Translations under genes and position numbers: made by a program
Shown: piece by piece, positions 23,807 through 31,641 of the stretch
Numbering within the stretch: position 1 is the first letter of the stretch
How the letters are laid out: each line of letters begins with the position of its first letter
Notes under the pieces: generated by a model
What the model was told of the DNA's origin: nothing
The model's database searches: none
The model's input: only the letters and a program-made list of their open reading frames with translations
Assembly: GCF_012328925.1 (NCBI RefSeq)
Contig: NZ_JAAXLS010000001.1
Location: 310,001 to 374,000, forward strand
Length of the DNA: 64,000 nt
From: Amycolatopsis acididurans
Lineage (GTDB): Bacteria; Actinomycetota; Actinomycetes; Mycobacteriales; Pseudonocardiaceae
Direction: 5' to 3'

Positions 23807-23899
23807 TTCGTCGATACGGGATGCGATCCGGCGCACGCGGGCGGTGTGCCGGTTCGACGCGTATGCTGCCGTTTTCACCTGGTGCGAAAGGAGCGCGGG

Positions 23900-24700
23900 A
23901 TGGCGGCAGGTTCCGGCGACGCGGTGCTGGTGACCGAGCCCGCCGCCGGCGTGCGGCTGCTGACGCTCAACCGGCCCGGCGTGCGCAACGCGATGACCGG
24001 CGAGATGACCGCGGCCTGGGACAAGGCCATCGACGCGATCGCGGACGACCGTGAGACGCGGGTGCTGGTGGTGACCGGTGAAGGCAGCTCGTTCTGTTCG
24101 GGCGCGGATCTCTCGTGGCTGGACCAGGGTGCGGCCCAGGACCTGACGGCCGACCGGCTGCGGGACCGGATGCTGCCGTTCTACCGGAGCTGGCTGCGGC
24201 CGCGGTCGCTGCCGTTCCCGGTGATCGCCGCGGTGAACGGGCCCGCCGTCGGTGCCGGGGTGTGCCTCGCGCTGGCCTGCGATCTGCGGCACGCGAGCAC
24301 GGACGCGCGGTTCAGCACGCCGTTCATCTACCTGGGAACGCACGGTGGGCTTGGCGCCACCTGGCTGCTGCCCGAGGCGATCGGTGTCTCCAGGGCGCGT
24401 GAAATGCTTTACACCGGGCGGGAAGTGGCGCCGGAGGAGGCGCTGAACTGGGGCCTGGTCACGGCCGTGGCCGATGAAAACATCGTCGAGTACTCCGTCG
24501 AGGTCGCCACCCGGATGGCCGAGGCCGCGCCGATCGCGTTGCGGCTGACCAAGACCGGCCTCGAACAGGCGGCGGCGGGCCTCGAGGCGGCGCTGCAGTG
24601 GGAGGCCGTGGCGCAGCCGATCACGATGACGACGGCCGACCTGCACGAAGGCATCCAGGCGAAGCGGCAGCATCGCGCGCCTCGCTTCGAAGGACGCTGA
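23900..24700 (+). CDS. Enoyl-CoA hydratase/isomerase family protein
   Basis: This 266-residue protein is a crotonase-superfamily member that would hydrate or isomerise enoyl-CoA thioesters. The first oxyanion-hole segment is GSSFCSGADLSWL (about residues 62-74) and the second is VNGPAVGAGVCLALACD (about 113-129). One acidic residue usual for hydratases is replaced near GTHGGLGATWLLP, so another crotonase reaction is possible. The ATG at 23900 has a GAAAGGAG site and gives the normal family length. It stands 164 bases before an aldehyde dehydrogenase gene on the same strand. Its role in beta-oxidation of the local substrate is inferred. Confidence 0.9.
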   Translation: MAAGSGDAVLVTEPAAGVRLLTLNRPGVRNAMTGEMTAAWDKAIDAIADDRETRVLVVTGEGSSFCSGADLSWLDQGAAQDLTADRLRDRMLPFYRSWLRPRSLPFPVIAAVNGPAVGAGVCLALACDLRHASTDARFSTPFIYLGTHGGLGATWLLPEAIGVSRAREMLYTGREVAPEEALNWGLVTAVADENIVEYSVEVATRMAEAAPIALRLTKTGLEQAAAGLEAALQWEAVAQPITMTTADLHEGIQAKRQHRAPRFEGR

Positions 24701-24749
24701 TTCCCGGTCGCCGCGTTCGTGGCCGAGCCGAAAGCTGCCGAGCCGCCGA

Positions 24750-24776
24750 GCCGCGAGCCGCGAGCCGCGAGCCGCG
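24750..24776 (+). repeat. Short tandem repeat (7-bp unit, nearly four copies)
   Basis: The unit GCCGCGA is repeated three full times plus six bases, between the hydratase and aldehyde dehydrogenase genes, and is preceded by related GCCGAGCC copies. It is probably a slippage-prone repeat without function. The rest of this 164-bp gap holds an AT-rich stretch before the next gene. Confidence 0.8.
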
Positions 24777-24864
24777 CCGATTTCGCCCCAAGCTCCGTCT
24801 CCGGCACTGTTGAGTGCTGCCCGGTTTCCCCCTAAACTGCTCACGATACGAGAAGTTTAAAAAT

Positions 24865-26337
24865 ATGGATTGGTGGCGGCGAGTGCGCGGCAACGGGGAC
24901 ACGCTTTTCATCGACGGCGCATGGTGCGGGGCCGACGACGGTGGCACGTTCGAGGTCACCGATCCCAGCCGCGGCACGGTGATCGGCCACGCCGCGGACG
25001 CCGGCGCCGCCGAGACCGGCCGCGCGATCGAGGCGGCCGCGAAGGCGTTCACCACCTGGAGCCGCGAGACGGCGTACGGCCGGGCGGCCGTCCTGCGCAA
25101 GGCGCACGCGCTGATGCTCGAACGCCACGAGGAACTGGCCCGGTTGATGACCCGCGAACAAGGCAAACCGCTCAAGGCGGCGCGCAACGAGGTCCGCTAC
25201 GCCGCCGACTTCCTCGAATGGTTCGCCGAGGAGGCCAAGCGTGTCTACGGCAGCACGATTCCCTCGGCGCGCGCCGACCAGCGCTTCGTCGTCATGCGCC
25301 AGCCGGCCGGTGTGGTCGCCGCGATCACGCCCTGGAACTACCCGATCTCGATGATCACCCGCAAGGTCGCCCCCGCCATCGCGGCCGGCTGCGCGATCGT
25401 GCTCAAACCCGCGGAACAGACGCCACTGTGTGCCGCCGCGGTGTTCGAGATCCTCGCCGAGGCCGGCCTGCCCGCGGGCGTCGCCAACCTGGTCACCACG
25501 AACCGGCCGGAGCCGGTGGGGGACCGGCTGGTCGGGTCACCGGTGGTCCGCAAACTCACCTTCACCGGCTCGACCGAGGTCGGCAAGATGCTCGGCGGCC
25601 GCGCGACCGCTTCGACGATGAAACGGATCTCGATGGAACTGGGCGGGCACGCGCCGTTCCTGGTCTTCCCCGACGCCGATCCCGAGCACGCCGCCAAGGG
25701 TGCGGCGCTGGTCAAGTTCCTCAACACCGGCCAGGCCTGCATCTGCCCCAACCGGATCTACGTGCACCGCTCGATCATGGGCCCGTTCGCCGACGCGCTG
25801 GTGGCCAGGGTGAAGCGGATGCGTGTCGGCCCCGGTGACGAGGACGGCGTCCAGATCGGCCCGCTGGTCGACGACGCCGCGCTGGCGAAGGTGGGCGACC
25901 AGGTCGAGGACGCGGTCGGCAAGGGCGCCCGGCTACTGGCGGGTGGCGAGCGCGTGACCGGCGGCGAACTGGGCAACGGCCGGTTCTTCGCGCCGACCGT
26001 GCTCGCCGACGTCACCCCGGACATGCTCATCTACCGCGAGGAAACCTTCGGGCCGGTGGCCGCGCTCATCCCGTTCGACGAGGAGGACGAGGTGATCGAG
26101 GCGGCCAACGACACCGAGTACGGCCTCGCTTCCTACGTCTACACCCACGATCTCGGCCGCGCGGTCCGTGTCGCCGAGGCGCTGCGGTTCGGCATCGTCG
26201 GCATCAACGACATCAACCCCACGGCCGCGGCCGCGCCGTTCGGCGGCGTCGGGGTGAGCGGCACCGGGCGCGAGGGCGGCGCCGAGGGAATCGAGGAATA
26301 CCTCGACGTCAAGCTTGTCGGGCTCGCGGTGCGCTGA
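24865..26337 (+). CDS. Aldehyde dehydrogenase (succinate-semialdehyde-like)
   Basis: This 490-residue protein is an NAD(P)-dependent aldehyde dehydrogenase close to the succinate-semialdehyde/GabD branch. The cofactor segment is TPWNYPISM (about residue 155), the glutamate base lies in MELGGHAP (about 257), and the catalytic cysteine in NTGQACICPN (about 291). The C-terminus has the usual PFGGVGVSGTGREGG. The ATG at 24865 follows an AT-rich leader with a weak GAGAAG site; an in-frame start at 24814 would add 17 residues unlike the family. It probably oxidises an aldehyde intermediate to an acid. The next gene follows after 25 bases. Confidence 0.92.
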   Translation: MDWWRRVRGNGDTLFIDGAWCGADDGGTFEVTDPSRGTVIGHAADAGAAETGRAIEAAAKAFTTWSRETAYGRAAVLRKAHALMLERHEELARLMTREQGKPLKAARNEVRYAADFLEWFAEEAKRVYGSTIPSARADQRFVVMRQPAGVVAAITPWNYPISMITRKVAPAIAAGCAIVLKPAEQTPLCAAAVFEILAEAGLPAGVANLVTTNRPEPVGDRLVGSPVVRKLTFTGSTEVGKMLGGRATASTMKRISMELGGHAPFLVFPDADPEHAAKGAALVKFLNTGQACICPNRIYVHRSIMGPFADALVARVKRMRVGPGDEDGVQIGPLVDDAALAKVGDQVEDAVGKGARLLAGGERVTGGELGNGRFFAPTVLADVTPDMLIYREETFGPVAALIPFDEEDEVIEAANDTEYGLASYVYTHDLGRAVRVAEALRFGIVGINDINPTAAAAPFGGVGVSGTGREGGAEGIEEYLDVKLVGLAVR

Positions 26338-26362
26338 ATTTCCGCGCGGAAGGAACGATTCC

Positions 26363-26668
26363 ATGAAATTGACGGCGGGACAGAACCTGGTGAGCCTCGT
26401 CGACAGCACGTCGGTGATCGTCGTACGGGCACCGGCGGGCGAGGTGCGGATCACCTGCGGTGGCCGGGAGATGGTGCCGCAGGGCAGCACCGCGGTCTCG
26501 GTGCTCTCACCTGTGCCGGGACAAGGCGGCGCGCAGCTGGGAAAGCGTTACGCCGACGAGGAACTGGGGCTGGAACTGTTGTGCGTCAAGGGCGGTAGCG
26601 AACAGCTGGCGGCCGACGGAGCTCCGCTGGCGCCGAAAACGGCGAAACCGCTGCCCGCGTCCGACTGA
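26363..26668 (+). CDS. Hypothetical protein, beta-rich with CGG motif
   Basis: This 101-residue protein is not assigned to a family. It begins after a GGAAGGAA ribosome-binding site and has alternating hydrophobic residues typical of beta-strands (VIVVRAPAGEV, RITCGGREM). A single CGG motif at about residue 34 and a GLELLCVKGG segment at about 73 are the visible marks. There is no signal peptide or membrane helix; the tail is lysine- and proline-rich. It is co-directional with the aldehyde dehydrogenase gene and is the last gene before a strong terminator-like hairpin. A small accessory role is possible but unsupported. Confidence 0.7.
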   Translation: MKLTAGQNLVSLVDSTSVIVVRAPAGEVRITCGGREMVPQGSTAVSVLSPVPGQGGAQLGKRYADEELGLELLCVKGGSEQLAADGAPLAPKTAKPLPASD

Positions 26669-26680
26669 AATATCGAATTA

Positions 26681-26709
26681 TTTACAAGTATAAACGCCGG
26701 GCGTAGGCT
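26681..26709 (+). promoter_or_regulatory. Promoter of the VOC/acyl-CoA dehydrogenase operon
   Basis: A TTTACA box (26681-26686) and a TAGGCT box (26704-26709) are separated by the ideal 17 bases in the only AT-rich part of the gap. The expected start is about 26716, which is exactly where a terminator-like hairpin begins. The first gene starts at 26790. The imperfect palindrome TTTAnAnnTnTAAA overlaps the -35 box. Confidence 0.6.
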
Positions 26710-26715
26710 GACCTC

Positions 26716-26747
26716 GAACGTGCTGGGCGTTCGCCTAGCACGTTTTT
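26716..26747 (+). terminator. Intrinsic terminator-like hairpin with U tract
   Basis: The 12-bp stem of ACGTGCTGGGCG (26718-26729) with CGCCTAGCACGT (26732-26743), including one G-U pair and a two-base loop, is followed by a T run to 26747. It is a canonical Rho-independent terminator shape. It may end the upstream operon, but it lies downstream of a good promoter and 43 bases before the next gene, so a leader attenuator or a 5' stabilising hairpin are alternatives. Confidence 0.8.
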
Positions 26748-26789
26748 CCCGAGCCTGGCCGGAATCCGAGCGCACCGCGAGGAGACAGC

Positions 26790-27725
26790 GTGAAGAAGGT
26801 CGTCAGGAAGACGGGCGATCACGGGATCGGCCAGATGGTCCACGTCGTGCACATGACCGACGACGTGCCGGAGCTGCAGGCGTTCTACGAGAACGTCTTC
26901 GGCGGTTTCGTCTACCTGGGGGTGGACGAACCGACCTACCTCGACGTCGAGGACCGCTACGCGTCGTTGCTCATGATCGGCGACCTGTGCGTCGAGGTGA
27001 TGGCGCCGAAGCCGCCCGTCAACGCCACCAAACCGGTCGGCAAGTTCTACACGAAGTACGGGCGGCACCTGCATTCGGTGGGCTACAAGGTCGACGACCT
27101 TCCCGGACTGGCGTACCGGCTGATCGAGAAGGGCGTCTACGTCGCCAAACCGGGCGGCGGCAGGCTGGAAAACCCCGACGCCGAGACGATGTACTTCTTT
27201 CCCAGCCCGCGCGACACCGCGGGCCTGATGGTCGAGCTGACGAAATTCGACATGCCCGGCGACCCGCGTATCGAGGCCACCTGGTCCTCGCTGGCGAAAC
27301 TGTGGCGCACGCATCCGCTGACGATCAAGCGGTTCTCCTCGGTCACCCTCGGTGTGCGAGACCTCGACTCGGCCGTGAAAACCTACGCCGACATCATGCA
27401 GGGCGAACCACTGCGGTCCGGTGTGGACAGTGAGCTGGACGCCGAGTACATCACGCTCCGCCTCGGCGACTGCCTGCTCCGCATCGCCGAACCACGCGAC
27501 GAGTCCTCCGACCTCGGTAAACACGTCGCGCGGTGGGGCAACATGATCTACAGCCTGCATTTCCAGGTCGCCGACCTCGGCTCGGCCTCGTCCTGGCTCG
27601 ATCGCCACGACGTTCGCACCCGGCGCATCAGTGCCAGGACCATCGTCACCGACGAGCGGGACACCTTCGGCGCACCCATCTACTTCAGCACCGCGGACAC
27701 GAGGGAGAACGGTGATGGAGCCTGA
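26790..27725 (+). CDS. VOC superfamily protein with two glyoxalase-like domains
   Basis: This 311-residue protein has two vicinal-oxygen-chelate (glyoxalase/dioxygenase-like) domains, at about residues 15-150 (VHVVHMTDDVPELQAFYENV) and 178-300 (SVTLGVRDLDSAVKTYADI). The fold binds a divalent metal and serves epimerases, lyases and extradiol dioxygenases. A candidate metal-ligand set includes the histidine in HVVHM, the histidine in HLHSVGY and a glutamate in MVELTKF. The start is GTG at 26790 after GAGGAG. Its 3' end overlaps the first acyl-CoA dehydrogenase gene by 11 bases, so it belongs to that acyl-CoA pathway, perhaps as an epimerase or isomerase. Confidence 0.85.
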   Translation: MKKVVRKTGDHGIGQMVHVVHMTDDVPELQAFYENVFGGFVYLGVDEPTYLDVEDRYASLLMIGDLCVEVMAPKPPVNATKPVGKFYTKYGRHLHSVGYKVDDLPGLAYRLIEKGVYVAKPGGGRLENPDAETMYFFPSPRDTAGLMVELTKFDMPGDPRIEATWSSLAKLWRTHPLTIKRFSSVTLGVRDLDSAVKTYADIMQGEPLRSGVDSELDAEYITLRLGDCLLRIAEPRDESSDLGKHVARWGNMIYSLHFQVADLGSASSWLDRHDVRTRRISARTIVTDERDTFGAPIYFSTADTRENGDGA

Positions 27726-28821
27726 GCTCTCGTCCGACCGGAAACTGTTCCAGGCGACGGCAAGAGAGTTCCTGGACAAGGAATACCCGCTCGAACGGAT
27801 CCGCGGGATGGAGGGCAGCGGGCCTGCCTTCGACCGGGGCTGGTGGCGGCAGGCGGCGGAACTGGGCTGGACGTCGCTGCTCGTGCCCGAGGAACTGGGC
27901 GGCGGCAGCGTGTCCGGCCGGTCGGTCTCCGACCTGACGCTGCTCGCCGAGGTGCTCGGCGCCGGCGTCGCGCCCGGCCCGATGCTGCCGGTGAACGTGG
28001 TACTGGCCGGTCTGGTCGAGGTGACCGGACACGAGGACCTGATCGCGGCGCTCGTCTCGGGGGAGCGGCTGGCCACCTGGGCGGTGTACGAGCCGGGGCG
28101 GCCGTGGGAACCGCTCGCACCGGCCTTGACCGCCACACCCGTCGACGGCGGTTTCCGGCTCGACGGGGACAAGGACCGCGTCGAGTCCATTGGGGAATGC
28201 GATCTGCTGCTGGTCAGCGCCATGACGCCGGACGGTGTCGCCCAGTTCCTGGTGCCCGCCGACGCAGGCGGGGTGTCAGTGACTCCACAATGGAGCTTCG
28301 ACCTTTCGCGCCGGTTCGGTGCGGTTCGTTTCGACGGAGTCCAGGTCGGCGCCCACGACATCGTGCGCGGGGCGGCGGTACTACGGCGGCAGGCGCAGAT
28401 CGCGCAGCTGATCCAGTGTGCCGAGGTCTGCGGCGGGCTCGACCGGGTCGTCGCGTTCACCACGCAGTGGGCTTTCGACCGCTACAGCTTCGGCCGTCCC
28501 ATCGCGTCCTACCAGGCGCTCAAGCACCGGTTCGCCGACATGCGGACCTGGCTCGAAGCGTGTTACGCGACCACCGCCGCGGCCGCCGACGCCGTGCAGG
28601 ACCGTGCGCCGGACGCGGCGGAGCTGGTCAGTGTCGCGAAATCGTTCGTCGGTGACCATTCGGTGCGGATTCTCCAGGACTGTGTGCAGATCCACGGCGG
28701 CATCGGCGTCACCTGGGAGCACGATCTGCACCTGTTCCTGCGCCGCGCCACGCTGAACCAGTCGCTGTACGGGACGCCGCAGGACCACCGCCTGCGGCTG
28801 GCCGAACTGGCCGGAGTCTGA
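27715..28821 (+). CDS. Acyl-CoA dehydrogenase (first of a gene pair)
   Basis: This 368-residue protein is an acyl-CoA dehydrogenase-family flavoprotein. It carries the late motif QIHGGIGVTWEHDLHLF (about residues 323-339), which contributes to FAD binding, while the middle beta domain is poorly conserved and the C-terminal glycine-serine motif is absent. The following gene shows the opposite pattern. Such adjacent, complementary genes usually encode alpha2-beta2 heterotetramers in actinobacterial steroid and terpenoid catabolism (ChsE1-ChsE2 type). The ATG at 27715 lies inside the end of the VOC gene and has a GAGGGAG-like site. The substrate would be a bulky acyl-CoA. Confidence 0.88.
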   Translation: MEPELSSDRKLFQATAREFLDKEYPLERIRGMEGSGPAFDRGWWRQAAELGWTSLLVPEELGGGSVSGRSVSDLTLLAEVLGAGVAPGPMLPVNVVLAGLVEVTGHEDLIAALVSGERLATWAVYEPGRPWEPLAPALTATPVDGGFRLDGDKDRVESIGECDLLLVSAMTPDGVAQFLVPADAGGVSVTPQWSFDLSRRFGAVRFDGVQVGAHDIVRGAAVLRRQAQIAQLIQCAEVCGGLDRVVAFTTQWAFDRYSFGRPIASYQALKHRFADMRTWLEACYATTAAAADAVQDRAPDAAELVSVAKSFVGDHSVRILQDCVQIHGGIGVTWEHDLHLFLRRATLNQSLYGTPQDHRLRLAELAGV

Positions 28822-28832
28822 AAGAGACCACG

Positions 28833-30062
28833 ATGACCGAAACCGTCGAAGAGTTCCGGCGCCGCGCCAGAACCTGGCTCGCCGCGACCATGCCGCGGCT
28901 CGAGGACGCGCACTCCACCGACGACGACGAAGCGCACTGGCGGCGGGCACGGGAACTGCAGCGCATGCTCTACGCGGGCGGCTTCGCGGGCATCTGTTTC
29001 CCGCAGGAGTACGGCGGTCTCGGGCTCGGCCCGGAGTACCAGCGGGCGTTCACCGAGGAGTCGGCAGGCTATGAGATGCCGCTCAACCTCAACATCCCGA
29101 CGTTCAGTATCTGCGCGCCGACGCTGCTGGACATGGGCAGCGAGGACCAGAAGCGCACGCACCTGCCCGCGGTGATCCGCGGCGACGAGATCCTGTGCCA
29201 GTTCCTGTCCGAGCCCAGCGGCGGCTCCGACCTCGCCGGGCTGCTCACCAGGGCCGAACGCGACGGCGACACCTGGATCCTCAACGGGGCGAAGACGTGG
29301 AGCTCGTCGGCCTACGCCGCGGACTACGCGCTGTGCCTTGCCCGGACCGATCCGGAGGTGCCCAAGCACGAGGGGCTGACGATGTTCCTGGTGCCGACGA
29401 AGGCGCCGGGCATCACGCTGAACCGGATCCGGATGGTCAACGGATCGACCGAGTTCTGCGAGGAGTTCTTCGACAACGTGGTGCTTCCGGCGGAGGCCGT
29501 CGTCGGGGAGGTCAACGGCGGCTGGGCGGTGGCGTCGCGCCAGCTCTACCACGAACGCAACGCGGTCGGCGGTGGTTCGCCCTACGTCAGCGGCCGCGGC
29601 CTGCCCCCGACGACGGTGTACTCCACGCCGGTCGAGGTCGCGCGCGCCACCGGAAGCGGCGCCGATCCGCTTGTGCGGGAGCGGATCGGCGAATGGCTCG
29701 CCACGTCGAAGGTGCTGGATCAGCTCGTGGCGCGGGTGTCGCACGGGGTCGCGGCGGGTCATCTGCCGCCCACGGCGACTTCGCTGCTGCGCCTGCTCAA
29801 CGCGCAGGCCTCGCAGTTGTCCGCCGACCTGGCGATGCGGATCGCCGGTGGATACGCCGCGGTCGGCCAGGGCCCGCAGATGGGCACCACCGGCCGCGCG
29901 GCCGTGGGCTACCTGATGCGGCAGAGCGCGAGCCTCGGTGGCGGCAGCACCGAGATGTCCCGCAACGTGATCAGCGAACGGATGCTCGGGATGCCACGGG
30001 AGTACGCGGCCGACAGGGGAGTGCCGTTCAAGGACATCAGCCGGACACGGGGAGCGCGATGA
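28833..30062 (+). CDS. Acyl-CoA dehydrogenase (second of a gene pair)
   Basis: This 409-residue acyl-CoA dehydrogenase has the active-site region CQFLSEPSGGSDLAGL (about residues 125-140), the strand DTWILNGAKTWSSSA (about 148-162), and the C-terminal GGGSTEMSRNVISERMLGMPRE-like FAD motif. It lacks the QIHGGIG motif that its neighbour has, so the two probably form one composite active site. The ATG follows a 12-base gap. Its stop overlaps the ligase start as ATGA. The reaction is alpha-beta dehydrogenation of an acyl-CoA, with electrons passing to ETF. Confidence 0.9.
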   Translation: MTETVEEFRRRARTWLAATMPRLEDAHSTDDDEAHWRRARELQRMLYAGGFAGICFPQEYGGLGLGPEYQRAFTEESAGYEMPLNLNIPTFSICAPTLLDMGSEDQKRTHLPAVIRGDEILCQFLSEPSGGSDLAGLLTRAERDGDTWILNGAKTWSSSAYAADYALCLARTDPEVPKHEGLTMFLVPTKAPGITLNRIRMVNGSTEFCEEFFDNVVLPAEAVVGEVNGGWAVASRQLYHERNAVGGGSPYVSGRGLPPTTVYSTPVEVARATGSGADPLVRERIGEWLATSKVLDQLVARVSHGVAAGHLPPTATSLLRLLNAQASQLSADLAMRIAGGYAAVGQGPQMGTTGRAAVGYLMRQSASLGGGSTEMSRNVISERMLGMPREYAADRGVPFKDISRTRGAR

Positions 30063-31561
30063 ACCTGGCCATGATTCTCGACATGGTCGCCGAGGGCATG
30101 CCGGAACGGGTGCTCATCGGGGACAAACGCGACGGGCTGACCGCGGCCGCAGTGCGCGCCAAGGCGATCGCCGGAGCCGAGCGGGTGCAGGCCGCCGGCG
30201 CCGACCGGCTCGTCCATCTCGGCCCCAACGGCCCGGGCTTTCCCCTCGCGCTGTTCTCGGCGGTGTTCGCCGGCGTGCCGTTCCTGCCGGTGAACTACCG
30301 GCTCAGCGAGGACCAGCTCGGCGACATCCTGTCGCGTTCGGACAATCCGCTGGTCGTCACGGACACGCCGGAGCGGGTCGCGGGCGGGACCGTGCTCGGG
30401 CTGGACGAGTTCCTCGCACTGTCGCCTTCGGACAGTGAATCCGCCGCGGCACACACCGTCGATCCGGATTCGGTCGCCGTGCTGCTCATGACCAGCGGGA
30501 CGACGGCGGCGCCGAAGAGCGCGGTCCTGCGGCACCGCAACCTCGCGTCCTACCTGTTCGGCTCGGTCGAGTTCGCCTCGGCCGAACCGGATGACGCGAC
30601 ACTGGTGAGCGTGCCGCCCTACCACATCGCGGCCGTGGCCAACATCCTGTCGAACCTCTACGCCGGCCGCCGCATCGTCTACCTGGACCGGTTCACCGCG
30701 CCCGGCTGGCTGGATCTCGTTGCCGGGCAGGGCATCACGCACGCGATGGTGGTGCCGACGATGCTGGTCCGCATCGTCGGTGAACTGAAATCGCGTGGCA
30801 CGCGAGGACCGGCGAGCCTGCGCTCGATCTCCTACGGAGGGGCGAAGATCTCGGCGGCGATCGTCGAGGACGCGCTGCGCCTGCTGCCCTCGGCGGGATT
30901 CGTCAACGCCTACGGGCTCACCGAGACCGCGTCCTCGGTCGCGGTGCTCGGCCCGGAAGACCACCGGGAGGCGCTGGCCGCCACCGATCCCGCCGTGCGG
31001 GCCAGGCTGGGCTCGGTGGGCCGGGCGTTGCCCTCGGTGGAGATCGAGGTGCACGACGAGGACGGGAAACCGGTCGAGCCCGGCGTCGTCGGGGAGATCG
31101 TCGTGCGTGGCCCCCAGGTCTCCGGTGAGTACGTGGAAAAGGGCACCCAGGTCCGGCCGGACGGCTGGTTTCCCACGCGCGATCAGGGATATCTGGACGA
31201 GGAGGGCTATCTGTTCGTGCGCGGCCGCGCCGACGACACGATCATCCGGGGCGGCGAGAACATCGCACCGGCCGAGATCGAGGAAGTCCTCGCCGGGCAT
31301 CCCGCGGTGCTCGACTGCGTCGTCGCGGGGATTCCCGACATCGAGTGGGGGCACCGCATCGGCGCGTTCATCGTGCTACGGCAAGGAGAAACGGCCGAGC
31401 CGGACGTGCTGCGCACCTGGGTCCGCGAGCGCCTTCGCGGATCGAAGACGCCGGAGGAGATCGTGTTCGTCGACGAGCTGCCGACCTCGGCGACGGGCAA
31501 GGTGCTGCGCCGTGAACTGATCGCCGCGCATCAGGCGGCACACGGCCAAAAGTCCAGGTAG
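30059..31561 (+). CDS. Acyl-CoA synthetase (AMP-forming)
   Basis: This 500-residue protein belongs to the AMP-forming acyl-CoA ligase family. The P-loop-like motif is LLMTSGTTAAPKSA (about residues 142-155), the YGLTETAS motif lies near residue 285, and the C-terminal hinge and catalytic lysine are in GRADDTIIRGGENIAPAEIEE and SATGKVLRR. The lengths and order are normal. It ends the VOC-ACAD-ACAD-ligase operon and would activate the acid that the dehydrogenase pair then oxidises. The chain specificity cannot be inferred, but the neighbourhood suggests a branched or cyclic acid. Confidence 0.93.
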   Translation: MNLAMILDMVAEGMPERVLIGDKRDGLTAAAVRAKAIAGAERVQAAGADRLVHLGPNGPGFPLALFSAVFAGVPFLPVNYRLSEDQLGDILSRSDNPLVVTDTPERVAGGTVLGLDEFLALSPSDSESAAAHTVDPDSVAVLLMTSGTTAAPKSAVLRHRNLASYLFGSVEFASAEPDDATLVSVPPYHIAAVANILSNLYAGRRIVYLDRFTAPGWLDLVAGQGITHAMVVPTMLVRIVGELKSRGTRGPASLRSISYGGAKISAAIVEDALRLLPSAGFVNAYGLTETASSVAVLGPEDHREALAATDPAVRARLGSVGRALPSVEIEVHDEDGKPVEPGVVGEIVVRGPQVSGEYVEKGTQVRPDGWFPTRDQGYLDEEGYLFVRGRADDTIIRGGENIAPAEIEEVLAGHPAVLDCVVAGIPDIEWGHRIGAFIVLRQGETAEPDVLRTWVRERLRGSKTPEEIVFVDELPTSATGKVLRRELIAAHQAAHGQKSR

Positions 31562-31577
31562 ATCAACTGAGAACGGC

Positions 31578-31606
31578 TTGAGGTTCGATAGATTTACATC
31601 TACTAT
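31578..31606 (+). promoter_or_regulatory. Promoter of the CoA-transferase operon with embedded palindrome
   Basis: A TTGAGG box (31578-31583) and a TACTAT box (31601-31606) are separated by 17 bases. A start near 31613 leaves a leader of about 29 bases before the GAGGAGAGG site. The palindrome TAGAT-TTAC-ATCTA (31589-31602) fills the spacer, an ideal site for a repressor that blocks RNA polymerase. Confidence 0.65.
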
Positions 31607-31641
31607 CCCCACTGGGCTCTCAATGAGGAGAGGTTCGTCGC

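Noticed and set aside
24750..24776. CRISPR-like repeats
   Set aside because: The 7-bp unit repeats directly without spacers; it is a simple slippage repeat.
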